DNA of 64,000 nucleotides from Rufibacter psychrotolerans (GTDB lineage: Bacteria; Bacteroidota; Bacteroidia; Cytophagales; Hymenobacteraceae), in contig NZ_JAFFJV010000009.1 of NCBI RefSeq assembly GCF_016924645.1, positions 248,001-312,000 of the forward strand, given 5' to 3'. Below, piece after piece: positions 34,185-43,107 of the stretch (the first letter of the stretch is position 1; each line of letters opens with the position of its first letter). Below the pieces are notes generated by a model. The model did not search any database. It saw only the letters and a list, made by a program, of their open reading frames with translations, and had not been told where the DNA came from. The position numbers were made by a program, and so were the translations under genes.

Positions 34185-35747
34185 ATGAAAGTAAATAAGT
34201 GGGTAGTACTGATGGTATTGATGAGTTTGGCCGCCTGCAGTAGCAAGGATGACCCGGCTCCACAAGAGCCGGGAACAAAGGAAGAAGCCAAAGAGGTGAA
34301 CATCTATCCGCAGCCCCCCTCAGGCTGGCTGGGTTCTCCCAACCCGTATAATACCACGGGGTGGGTGGGAGACCTTATGCCTTACTATGATAACGGTAAG
34401 TTTCACCTGTTCTTCCTGCACGATGCCAGGGAGAAACCTGCCGGGCAGGGCTTCCATGACATCCATAAGTTTGAAAGCACCAACTTGGCAGATTACGCTT
34501 ATGCGGGGCGCATGATTCCGTATGGCACCACCACGCAGCCAGATTTTGCCATTGGCACCGGTTCTACCGTGAAAGTGGGGAATACCTATTACATGTACTA
34601 TACCGGCCATAACGGCATACCGGCGTTTGTGCAGAATAACCCCCGGGAGAGTGTACTGTATGCCACCAGCACCGACCTGAAAACCTGGACCAAAAACACC
34701 ACTTTCAAGCTAACCGCTCCAGCCGGGTACTATGACTTTGATTTCCGCGACCCGCAGGTGTTCTTCAACACGGAGAAAAATGAGTACTGGATGCTGGTAA
34801 GTACCCAAACCAGCGCCCGCAAGGCCGTGGTGCTGCTGTTCACCACCCAAGACCCCGCGTCAAATAACTGGACCTCTAAGGGCCCGCTCTATACCACCAC
34901 TCCTGAAGAGAACTTCCTGATGCTGGAGTGTGCCGATGTGTTCAAGATGGGCAATTACTGGTACCTGTTCTTCTCAGAAAACTGGAGCGGCATGACCGGC
35001 ACCCGGTACCGCATGGCCAGCTCGTCTGAAGGTCCCTGGGTAAAACCCACCCATGACCTGCTGGACGGACAGTTTTTCTATGCGGCCAAAACCGCTTCTG
35101 ACGGCAACAAGCGCTACCTGTTTGGCTGGACCGCCCGGAGAATGCCTGAAAATGACACGGGCAATAAGGAGTGGGCGGGTAACCTGGTGGTGCATGAGCT
35201 GACCCAGGCCCCAGACGGCACATTAGGCGTGAAAGCGCCTGAAACCGTAGCTGCTCTTTTCACCCGGGAAGCTGCGTTGCAGGTAAAAAGCAAGGTTGGT
35301 CAGGTAAGCGGCAGTGGCACTACGTACCAACTCAATGGAACCGCTTCTCCTGCGTACAACACGTTTAGCGCCCTGGCGGGCTCCAAAAAGATCACCGCCA
35401 AAATCCGGATAGAATCAGGCGCGGGAACTGCTGGTTTTGTATTTAACGCTGATAACCCCACGCAACAATCTTATAAAGTACTGCTGGAGCCCGGTAGTAG
35501 CCAACTTGCGGCCTACCAAGTCTCCGGTGCAAGTACCCAGCTCATCACCAGGGTGCCAGTGCACGTGCAGGCAGGTACCACCTATGAGGTGACCGTGGTC
35601 ATCAGTGGTTCTGTTTGTGTGGTCTACCTGAATGGAATGGTCGCCCTAAGTAACCGCATATACGGCATGCCCGGAAAAGCATGGGGCCTTACCGCTACCG
35701 GAACCCAGGCTTCTTTCTCTGAGGTGAAACTCCTTGGCCCACAATAA
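34185..35747 (+). CDS. Divergent GH32-like lipoprotein
   Basis: The protein of 520 residues has a lipobox (MSLAACSS) and an acidic linker, so it is surface- or membrane-anchored. The propeller is GH32-like but diverged: GWVGDLMPYYDNGKFHLFFL replaces the WMNDPNG motif while keeping an Asp. FDFRDPQVFF and LMLECADVFKMGNYWYLFFS keep the other two acidic residues. The C-terminal 160 residues form a concanavalin-like sandwich (KITAKIRIESGAGTAGFVF). Operon context supports action on fructan, perhaps as the endo-acting partner, like BT1760 in the B. thetaiotaomicron locus; that role is inference. Confidence 0.82.
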   Translation: MKVNKWVVLMVLMSLAACSSKDDPAPQEPGTKEEAKEVNIYPQPPSGWLGSPNPYNTTGWVGDLMPYYDNGKFHLFFLHDAREKPAGQGFHDIHKFESTNLADYAYAGRMIPYGTTTQPDFAIGTGSTVKVGNTYYMYYTGHNGIPAFVQNNPRESVLYATSTDLKTWTKNTTFKLTAPAGYYDFDFRDPQVFFNTEKNEYWMLVSTQTSARKAVVLLFTTQDPASNNWTSKGPLYTTTPEENFLMLECADVFKMGNYWYLFFSENWSGMTGTRYRMASSSEGPWVKPTHDLLDGQFFYAAKTASDGNKRYLFGWTARRMPENDTGNKEWAGNLVVHELTQAPDGTLGVKAPETVAALFTREAALQVKSKVGQVSGSGTTYQLNGTASPAYNTFSALAGSKKITAKIRIESGAGTAGFVFNADNPTQQSYKVLLEPGSSQLAAYQVSGASTQLITRVPVHVQAGTTYEVTVVISGSVCVVYLNGMVALSNRIYGMPGKAWGLTATGTQASFSEVKLLGPQ

Positions 35748-35776
35748 TTGACTTAAACTATACCCTCAACCAAGTC

Positions 35777-35813
35777 TGTTTTAGGCCTGTTTTGCTTAAA
35801 ACAGGCCCCAAAC
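35777..35813. repeat. Dispersed palindrome family A within the fructan operon
   Basis: TGTTTTAGGCCTGTTTT, GCTT, AAAACAGGCCCCAAACA. A strong hairpin inside the operon, between the third and fourth GH32 genes, without a T tract. It could modulate transcript stability. Confidence 0.7.
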
Positions 35814-35835
35814 ATGATATCTTAATTAGAAGACC

Positions 35836-37905
35836 ATGAAAAAGACCACTTTATTGCCCTGTCTGGTAGCGGCGTTTCTGGCAGCCGGTTGTGCCACTAC
35901 AAACGTTACAAGCCCGGTGGCAACGCAAGAACAGCACCGCCCGCAATACCATTTCACGCCGCCGGCCAAGTGGATGAACGACCCCAACGGCATGGTGTAC
36001 CACAACGGCGAGTACCACCTGTTCTACCAGCACCATCCCGGCGGCACTACCTGGGGGCCCATGCACTGGGGCCACGCCGTGAGCAAAGACATGGTGAACT
36101 GGGAGCACTTGCCCATCGCATTGTATCCAGATGAGCACGGTACTATCTTCTCGGGCAGTGCCGTGGTGGACGTGAACAACACCTCTGGTTTGGGTACCAA
36201 AGAAAATCCGCCCATGGTGGCCATTTACACGTACCACAATGCCGAACTGGAGAAAGCCGGCCGCATTGATTACCAGACCCAGGGCATCGCCTACAGCCTG
36301 AACAACGGCCGTACCTGGAAGAAGTACGAGCAGAACCCGGTGCTGAAGAACCCCGGAATCCGGGACTTCCGCGACCCCAAGGTAGACTGGAACGAGAAAG
36401 CCCAGCAATGGGTCATGACCCTGGCGGTGCTGGACCACATTGAGTTCTACGGTTCCAAAGACCTCAAGACCTGGAACAAACTCAGTGAATTTGGGGCAAA
36501 CATTGGGGCCCACGGGGGAGTGTGGGAGTGCCCGGATTTGTTCCCCCTTCGGGTAAACGGGCAGGAAAAATGGGTGCTGCTGGTGAGCATTAACCCGGGT
36601 GGGCCAAACGGCGGCTCGGCCACCCAGTATTTCATAGGGGACTTTGACGGCACCCGGTTTGTGCTGGACAAGTCCTTTGAGCAGGCGCTTTCGCAGAAGC
36701 ATGCCGTGCCTGCGGGAAAAGTGATTGCTGATTTTGAAGGCACAACCTACGGCACCTGGAAAGCCGAAGGCGAGGCGTTCGGGACTGGTCCGGCCACCGG
36801 TGGCCTGGGCAACCAGCAAAAGGTAAGCGGGTTTATGGGCCAGGGGCTGGTAAATTCCTTTGCCAAAGGCGATGGGGCCACGGGTAAATTAACCTCTCCG
36901 GAGTTTACCATAGACGCCAATTACCTGAACCTGCGGATAGGCGGCGGCAAACACCCCGGCCGTACCGCAGTGAACCTGCTGGTAGAAGGAAAGGTAGTGG
37001 GGAGCGCTACCGGAAACAACAGCGAAACGTTAGACTGGGTAGCCCTGGACACTAAAAGCCTCAAAGGCAAGCGGGCCAGGTTGGAGATAGTAGACCAGGA
37101 AACCGGCGGATGGGGCCACCTGTTGGTAGACCAAATCATGCTGGCAGACTTGCCCGCCAAACCCAGTCCGGACGGCATCTGGGTAGACTACGGCACCGAC
37201 AACTACGCAGGGGTAACCTGGGCCAACCTCCCCAAAGCCGACGGCAGACGTGTGTTCCTGGGCTGGATGAGCAACTGGCTCTACGCCAACGAGGTGCCCA
37301 CCGCTTCCTGGCGTAGCGCCAACACCGTACCGCGCGAACTTACGCTGCGGCAAACCCCTGAGGGCATCAGGCTGTTCAGCACCCCCGTGAAAGAACTACA
37401 GAAACTCAGAACCGGGACGGTAGCCATCAAGGCGCAGGAAGTAAAGGGCACCTTGTCCCTCAGCGACCGCTACAGCCTCAACACCCCACTATTGGAACTG
37501 GACCTGAACCTCGACGTGGCCAAGGCCCAGGAAGTAGTGCTGCGGTTTTCCAACACCAAGGGCGAACACCTGGATGTAGGGTATTCGGTAGCGGAGCAGG
37601 AACTCTTCATTGACCGTACCAAGGCCGGCAAAACCACTTTCAAAGATTCCTTCGCCGGAAAGCACACGGCCCCTCTGCCCCTGGAGAACGGCAACCTGAA
37701 ACTGCACCTGTTGCTGGATGTAGCCTCCGTGGAAGTCTTCGCCAACGAGGGCAGAACCGTAATGACCGACATCTTCTTCCCCAATGAAGATTTCACCAAA
37801 GTGGAGTTGCTCACCACCGGGACCGTGCAGCTGAAAGACAGCAAAGCCTACAGGCTTAAACCCGCCGAAATCAAAAGCGCTCCTGCCGCAACCGTGAAAC
37901 GCTAG
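35836..37905 (+). CDS. GH32 fructan hydrolase lipoprotein (levanase/inulinase type)
   Basis: The protein of 689 residues has a signal peptide with lipobox (LAAGCATT) and a canonical GH32 catalytic set: WMNDPNGMVYHNGEYHLFYQ (nucleophile), IRDFRDPKVDW and VWECPDLFPL (acid/base). As in the gene at 27993, a beta-sandwich module (about 297-438; IADFEGTTYGTWKAEGEAF to WGHLLVDQIMLADLP) interrupts the propeller, which resumes with the block VFLGWMSNWLYANEVP. The C-terminal sandwich (SVEVFANEGRTVMTDIFFP) is typical. It has no T9SS domain. It probably releases fructose from oligosaccharides in the periplasm or at the surface. Last gene of the operon, followed by a terminator. Confidence 0.93.
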   Translation: MKKTTLLPCLVAAFLAAGCATTNVTSPVATQEQHRPQYHFTPPAKWMNDPNGMVYHNGEYHLFYQHHPGGTTWGPMHWGHAVSKDMVNWEHLPIALYPDEHGTIFSGSAVVDVNNTSGLGTKENPPMVAIYTYHNAELEKAGRIDYQTQGIAYSLNNGRTWKKYEQNPVLKNPGIRDFRDPKVDWNEKAQQWVMTLAVLDHIEFYGSKDLKTWNKLSEFGANIGAHGGVWECPDLFPLRVNGQEKWVLLVSINPGGPNGGSATQYFIGDFDGTRFVLDKSFEQALSQKHAVPAGKVIADFEGTTYGTWKAEGEAFGTGPATGGLGNQQKVSGFMGQGLVNSFAKGDGATGKLTSPEFTIDANYLNLRIGGGKHPGRTAVNLLVEGKVVGSATGNNSETLDWVALDTKSLKGKRARLEIVDQETGGWGHLLVDQIMLADLPAKPSPDGIWVDYGTDNYAGVTWANLPKADGRRVFLGWMSNWLYANEVPTASWRSANTVPRELTLRQTPEGIRLFSTPVKELQKLRTGTVAIKAQEVKGTLSLSDRYSLNTPLLELDLNLDVAKAQEVVLRFSNTKGEHLDVGYSVAEQELFIDRTKAGKTTFKDSFAGKHTAPLPLENGNLKLHLLLDVASVEVFANEGRTVMTDIFFPNEDFTKVELLTTGTVQLKDSKAYRLKPAEIKSAPAATVKR

Positions 37906-37970
37906 TTCCAGGCAAAGCATTATCCTGAGCGAAGGCTCCCGTAGGTGGGAACAGCATCAACCCTTACACC

Positions 37971-38004
37971 CAAAAGGCTATCGTTTACCGGTAGCCTTTT
38001 TTTA
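37971..38004 (+). terminator. Rho-independent terminator of the fructan operon
   Basis: AAAAGGCTA (37972-37980) pairs with TAGCCTTTT, followed by more T. It lies about 65 bp after the last GH32 gene and marks the end of the roughly 18-kb operon. Confidence 0.88.
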
Positions 38005-38106
38005 TTGGAGGAGAAAGTAGTGGTTTATGGAAAAGGGGCTGCTTTCAACAGCTAGGATGAAGGATTGAAGCAGTTCAGATATCGTTTCGCAAGCGGGAAA
38101 GCAACA

Positions 38107-38146
38107 CTGTTTTTGGCCCGTTTTTCCAATTCCGCCCTTGAAACAG
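38107..38146. repeat. Dispersed palindrome family A
   Basis: CTGTTTTTGGCCCGTTTTT, CCA, ATTCCGCCCTTGAAACAG. It is in the 650-bp gap after the fructan operon. Confidence 0.6.
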
Positions 38147-38147
38147 A

Positions 38148-38554
38148 TCGCCCGGGCAAGGTGGGTGGCACCTGAAACTGTATCAATGACTGCCCTTGAT
38201 TAGTTACTTCCAGACTGAGGCAGAATTTTCAAATGCATTATGCTTCTTCAATGCCATCCAGCCGCTTGGTGGAAAGACGCCCCGATGTTCACGTAAGCAA
38301 GTGCTTCAAAGCCAGTCCAGCTTAGTTCCTTTTCCTCAGAAAGGGAAAACCTTAGGCCCTAGCGGGCGAAAGAGCCGGCAAATTGGTTGGGAACACGGCG
38401 TATAATTCTTTTATTTGTTACTTAAGGGTCCTGGAAGAAAACGCCGGCAAGGCTTTTTCTCACCGCTTCGGTTGCATGGGGTTTCTGTTCTGTAAACCTG
38501 GTGCTGCCAGAGGGCGCTTACCCCAGTTCAATCGCACAATCGTAAACCTGTAAA
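38148..38554. other. Intergenic stretch without recognisable gene
   Basis: About 400 bp before the esterase gene. A 69-codon open frame at 38196-38405 has no recognisable features and is not called. Presumably it carries the esterase promoter, but no clear TAnnTTTG box was found. Confidence 0.4.
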
Positions 38555-40516
38555 ATGCCTTATTACTCCAACGTTGCCGGCAAGGGAAAATCCTTGCTCT
38601 TTGTAATTCTCTTTTTTGTTGCCGCTGCCGCCCATGGCCAGGTACGGCTTCCGCGCCTGGTGAGCGATGGCATGGTGCTGCAACGCGATGCCAAAACCAG
38701 GATCTGGGGCTGGGCCGCTCCCGGCGAGAAAGTCACGGTGAAATTCAGGGGCAAATCCTATAAGGCCACTACCGGGGCCGATGGCAAATGGGCAATAGCC
38801 CTCAAGCCCATGAAAGCGGGCGGACCCTACACCATGGACATTCAGGCCAGCAACCAGATCACCGTCAAAGACATTTTGCTGGGAGATGTGTACCTGTGTG
38901 CCGGGCAGTCCAACATGGTGCATCAGATGTCTTTGCACAACATCACCTACGCCCAGGACATCGCCACTGCCAACTATCCGCAGATCCGGCACTTCTGGAT
39001 TCCCACGGCCACGAACCTGGCAGGCCCCGCGCAGGATCTGCCGCCAGCTTCCTGGAAGTGGGCAAACCCGCAGGATGTGAATAACTTCTCGGCGGTCGCC
39101 TACTTCTTCGCCCGCAAGCTGTACCGGCAATACGGCATTCCCATCGGCTTGATCAACGCAAGCGTGGGGGGCACCCCCATTGAAGCCTGGATGAGCGAAG
39201 CCGGTTTCAAGGAGTTTCCGGCCATTCAGGCTACCATCGCCAAAAACCAGGACACAAGTTACGTGAACGGCATAGCCCGCCGCGTGCAGGCCGCTGCCAA
39301 TGCCCGCCCGCCAAGAGTGGAGCAGGACAAGGGGCTTACCGGCGCCGTAAAGTGGTATGAAACCGCCTATCAGCCCAAGAACTGGCGCAACATCAACATA
39401 CCGGGGTACTGGGAAGACCAAGGCATCAAAGACCTGAACGGCGTGGTGTGGTACCGCCGCGAAGTGGACGTGCCGGCAGCCATGGCGGGGGTACCGGCCA
39501 AGGTGTTCCTGGGGAGAATTGTGGATGCCGATGTGCTCTACGTGAACGGCCAGGAGGTGGGCAAAACCACCTACCAGTACCCGCAGCGCAGATACAGCCT
39601 GCCGGCCGGCGTGTTAAAGCCCGGTAAAAACCTGTTTGTGGTACGGGTGACCAACCAGGGGGGCAAAGGCGGCTTTGTGCCAGACAAGCCCTACTTTATA
39701 GAAGCCAACGGCCAGACCCTTGACCTGAAAGGCACCTGGCAGTACAAAGTGGGCGAGGTCTTTCGTCCGGCCACCGGCGGGATTGAGGGCGGCATCAACG
39801 CCCAGAACCAGCCCACCGCCCTGTACAATGCCATGGTGGCCCCAGCCACCAATTACACCTTAAAAGGATTCCTCTGGTACCAGGGCGAAAGCAACGCCGG
39901 CAACCCGGCGGAGTACAAAAAGCTACTGCCCGCCTTGATCAGCGACTGGCGCGCCAGATGGGGACAGGGCAACCTGCCGTTCCTGTACGTGCAGCTTCCT
40001 AATTTCATGGAGGTCAACTATCTGCCGTCTGAAAGCAACTGGGCCCTCATGCGGGAAGCGGCCCTGCAGACCTTATCGGTGCCGAACACGGCCATGGCCG
40101 TCACCATTGAACTGGGCGAGTGGAACGACATTCACCCCGACAACAAGAAAGACGTGGGCGAGCGCTTGGCCCTGGCTGCCCAGAAACTCATTTACGGCGA
40201 GAAAAAGCTGGTCTCATCGGGGCCGCTCTACCAGTCGTCCACCGTTGAGGGCAACAAGATCATCCTGAGCTTTACCAATGTGGGCAGCGGCCTTACTTCC
40301 CAGGATGGCGAAGAACTAAACTGGTTTGCGATTGCCGGCGAAGACAAGAAATTCGTTTGGGCCAAAGCCAGAATTGAGGGCGACAAGGTGGTGGTGTGGA
40401 GCGACGAGGTGCCCGCCCCCAAGTGGGTCCGCTACGCCTGGGCCGATAACCCAGACGGGGCCAACCTGTACAACAAGGAAGGCTTGCCCGCCTCGCCTTT
40501 CCGCACCGACCAATAG
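38555..40516 (+). CDS. Sialate O-acetylesterase-type SGNH esterase with inserted beta-sandwich
   Basis: The protein of 653 residues has a signal peptide (AAAAHGQ). It belongs to the sialate O-acetylesterase (SASA) family of SGNH hydrolases, which remove acetyl groups from sugars. The nucleophile is Ser119 in CAGQSNMVHQ. The catalytic Asp525 and His527 are in WNDIHPDNKKD. LWYQGESNAGNPAEYK is the block III signature. A jelly-roll domain like the GH2 sugar-binding domain (about 260-385; WYRREVDVPAAMAG, ADVLYVNGQEVGKTTYQYPQ) is inserted, as is usual for this family. Between a fructan locus and a GH43 cluster, its natural substrate is more likely an acetylated plant polysaccharide than sialic acid (inference). 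Confidence 0.88.
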   Translation: MPYYSNVAGKGKSLLFVILFFVAAAAHGQVRLPRLVSDGMVLQRDAKTRIWGWAAPGEKVTVKFRGKSYKATTGADGKWAIALKPMKAGGPYTMDIQASNQITVKDILLGDVYLCAGQSNMVHQMSLHNITYAQDIATANYPQIRHFWIPTATNLAGPAQDLPPASWKWANPQDVNNFSAVAYFFARKLYRQYGIPIGLINASVGGTPIEAWMSEAGFKEFPAIQATIAKNQDTSYVNGIARRVQAAANARPPRVEQDKGLTGAVKWYETAYQPKNWRNINIPGYWEDQGIKDLNGVVWYRREVDVPAAMAGVPAKVFLGRIVDADVLYVNGQEVGKTTYQYPQRRYSLPAGVLKPGKNLFVVRVTNQGGKGGFVPDKPYFIEANGQTLDLKGTWQYKVGEVFRPATGGIEGGINAQNQPTALYNAMVAPATNYTLKGFLWYQGESNAGNPAEYKKLLPALISDWRARWGQGNLPFLYVQLPNFMEVNYLPSESNWALMREAALQTLSVPNTAMAVTIELGEWNDIHPDNKKDVGERLALAAQKLIYGEKKLVSSGPLYQSSTVEGNKIILSFTNVGSGLTSQDGEELNWFAIAGEDKKFVWAKARIEGDKVVVWSDEVPAPKWVRYAWADNPDGANLYNKEGLPASPFRTDQ

Positions 40517-40645
40517 GCCGAAGACCCATCTTTCAGGCTCTTCCAGCTTCAATTCGCACTGGCTTGGGGGTGCATTGCAAGGATTCCTCCGGAGCGAACA
40601 GCAGCTGGAACTCCTGACACTAAAAGAAAACGTAGCTTAACCCTT

Positions 40646-40682
40646 GAAACAGCCCGGAATACTCTTCCGGGCTGTTTTTGTT
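40646..40682 (+). terminator. Rho-independent terminator
   Basis: AACAGCCCGGAA (40648-40659) and TTCCGGGCTGTT (40665-40676) form a perfect 12-bp stem followed by TTTGTTTTT. It ends the esterase transcript. Confidence 0.9.
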
Positions 40683-40967
40683 TTTGCAGTACCGCAGGGA
40701 TTGCAGAAGTGCACTACCAGTTTAATTACTCAGTTTTAAGTATTGTCTCTAGGCCAGTGGAGCGATATTTTTAGTTGTAATCTGAGAATCTGTTGCCGGA
40801 CCTACCTCAGGAACCACATGGGTTCCTTCCTTGCCCCGCGTAGGGCTATGTCTTTAGCCTTTGGTCTTGCAAACGCCTCCTACCGCTGCCTTTTCCCTTA
40901 CAGTCCACGCTTTTTCAATTTGAGGGCGTCTTCGGCGCTCCTTTGTTTTGGTTAACAGGAGCAGGGC

Positions 40968-41005
40968 CTGTTTTTCGTCTGTTTCCGGTAAAACGCGGCA
41001 GAAAC
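40968..41005. repeat. Dispersed palindrome family A, degenerate copy
   Basis: CTGTTTTTCGTCTGTTT, CCGGT, AAAACGCGGCAGAAACGG. The order of motifs fits the family but the arms are diverged. The rest of the 465-bp gap (40680-41144) shows no gene. Confidence 0.35.
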
Positions 41006-41144
41006 GGCGCCTTCAGGGAAACTCCAAGTCAGGCCCCGATTCTGTGCCTTTTTTCTAAAAACAAAGGAAAACCTCAGGAGGTAGCAGGGGAGGCAACCAG
41101 TGGGATGAAATCTGAAAGTTACATGTAGCGTTAACGCCCTGTTT

Positions 41145-43091
41145 ATGCCCGGTCCAGCCATCCATCACCTTATCGCGCAGCGGTTAGCGGCTGAAATAAG
41201 CAACCCGGCCCACGCCCTGCACATGGGCCCCGGACCCGAAGGGTACAGCGAGCTGAAGAAACTGCTGGAAGACAAGGCCCACCTGCCTTACCTGTTCCTG
41301 GGTTGCCAGGGGCCAGACTTTCTCTTCTTCAACACCAAAGACATGGACCCCATCCTGGGCAGGTTTGTGGAGGCGTATTTTAAGGTCTATGACTTTATAG
41401 AAAGGTTCAAGCAGAGCCTGCTGCAAGCCGTCCCCCAACCTATCCTGGCTAAGTTGAAGGAGCTGGACGAGGCCGCCAACGCCGTCATAGAAGACTCTGC
41501 CCTGCTCAGCAGCCTGCAGAAAGACTTTGAAGCCATCAACAAGCTCCTGGAAGGTCTTATGGGAGACTTGACCGAGGCCGTGAAGGAGTATGTTTCGGAG
41601 TTTCAGTTGTTTGATCAGCTGGATCACCCGTACCGCGATGGAGTGAGTAAGGCCGCCGGGGAAAGCTGGTGGTGGTTTGACGCCCTGCATTACCGCAAAA
41701 CCGGCAAATTCGCCAAGGCCCTGCTGGACCTGTCCCGGGGAACGCCGGAGCACCTCTACGCCCTGGGCTACCTGACGCATTTTGCCGCCGATACGGTGGG
41801 GCACCCCTACGTGAACATCATCTCGGGCGGGCCATACCGGTCCCATGCGCAGCGCCATAAAACCGCCGAGAACTTCCAGGATGTGTTTAACTTCCACCAC
41901 ACCACCGCCGGTGACTTTAACCGGTCGCGCCTGCATGCGCTGTACAATTTCAACTACACCGGTACAATCAAGGAGAAAGAAGGATTAGCGGACGAAGTAC
42001 CCGACCCCAAAACCAGCCTGCCCGAGCCCCTGGCCCAGTTGATCCTCAAGGCCATCAACCAGGTGTATGAAGAAGACGGAGACCCGTCTCAAGTGGAATA
42101 CGGCCGCCAGATGACCACCGAAGACCTCAACAACACCTACCGGCTCTGGCACAAGTGGTTCAGAAGTGCCACCGACACCGGCACCCTGCCCGCCCCCGTG
42201 CCGTACTCCTTCAGCAAAGAACTCAGAGAAGTCTGGGAAAAGGCCACCGATAACCTGGGCGAGGCGGGAGACTTCCTGAAGGATTCGCTGGGCAAAGCCG
42301 GCAAGGGCGGCATCTGGGGCATCCTCAAGGCCTTGGCGGCCATGGCCCTGGCGCCCATCATGGCCGCGGCCGCCATCGCCGATGGGGTGGCCGGGGCCAT
42401 CGCCACCATGGGGTCGGCCACCATCCGGTACGCGGCGTGCCTTATCTATGAACAACTCTATGACGCGTTCCAGAACTTCCGCCTGGGCGTGGCCCTGAAT
42501 GGCCTGGCGTTCCCCATGAACGAACACCTGGAAGAGCCCCGGTTCCGGCAGTTTTCAAATCCAGGCAATACAGATCCGGGCTTTGTCAACGCTTCCGCCA
42601 TCCAGGCCTTTCTCCCCCTGAAAAGGTGGGCGGCAGAGACGGTTCCGGCCGAAATACGGGCTGAGCGGCACCTGATCTATCCCAGGTCGGGCGGTGAATT
42701 GGTACACGCGCCGGCAGCCCCGGCAAGTTACTTCACTAAGGAGGCCATGCATTACGCCTGGGGAGCCGTCGCCTATGACCACACCGCGCTGGACACCCTT
42801 GCTTCCCTGACCAAAGAGGGCGCGCCGGCGGGAGGCCCAGACGGAACCCTGCTGAACACCGGCCCCGAGTGGCTCAAGTTGGGCAACGCCCTGCAGCTGA
42901 GCCATGCCCTGTACCGCCGCTGGGAGAAAGGCCAGCCGTTCCCCGATTTTAACCTGGACGCCGACCGGGGCTATGGCTACCTGTGCTGGAGCAGGCTTAA
43001 CTTGGGAGTGACGCCCCAGGTACCGGACAAGCCCGACTACCCCGAACGGATCAACCCCGCTGAGCCGGTGCACCTGCAGTTCATTCCCTAA
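41145..43091 (+). CDS. Zinc-dependent phospholipase C-like protein with central hydrophobic segment
   Basis: The protein of 648 residues has an N-terminal half like zinc-dependent phospholipase C (Zn_dep_PLPC). It shows His7/His8 (AIHHLIAQRL), FLGCQGPDFLFF, and the metal motif LGYLTHFAADTVGHPYVN, with further His-rich stretches (SHAQRHKTAENFQ, FNFHHTTAGDF). A strongly hydrophobic Ala/Gly-rich segment lies around residues 385-430 (WGILKALAAMALAPIMAAAA), followed by about 200 residues I do not recognise. No signal peptide is seen, so export, if any, is not by Sec. The next gene begins 16 bp downstream. The family marks indicate a phosphodiester hydrolase; the substrate is unknown. Confidence 0.75.
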   Translation: MPGPAIHHLIAQRLAAEISNPAHALHMGPGPEGYSELKKLLEDKAHLPYLFLGCQGPDFLFFNTKDMDPILGRFVEAYFKVYDFIERFKQSLLQAVPQPILAKLKELDEAANAVIEDSALLSSLQKDFEAINKLLEGLMGDLTEAVKEYVSEFQLFDQLDHPYRDGVSKAAGESWWWFDALHYRKTGKFAKALLDLSRGTPEHLYALGYLTHFAADTVGHPYVNIISGGPYRSHAQRHKTAENFQDVFNFHHTTAGDFNRSRLHALYNFNYTGTIKEKEGLADEVPDPKTSLPEPLAQLILKAINQVYEEDGDPSQVEYGRQMTTEDLNNTYRLWHKWFRSATDTGTLPAPVPYSFSKELREVWEKATDNLGEAGDFLKDSLGKAGKGGIWGILKALAAMALAPIMAAAAIADGVAGAIATMGSATIRYAACLIYEQLYDAFQNFRLGVALNGLAFPMNEHLEEPRFRQFSNPGNTDPGFVNASAIQAFLPLKRWAAETVPAEIRAERHLIYPRSGGELVHAPAAPASYFTKEAMHYAWGAVAYDHTALDTLASLTKEGAPAGGPDGTLLNTGPEWLKLGNALQLSHALYRRWEKGQPFPDFNLDADRGYGYLCWSRLNLGVTPQVPDKPDYPERINPAEPVHLQFIP

Positions 43092-43107
43092 CCTAACGCG
43101 TAGCCCC

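Noticed and set aside
38196..38405. Open frame of 69 codons as a possible small gene
   Set aside because: No start context, no recognisable protein features, and it sits in a repeat-containing gap.
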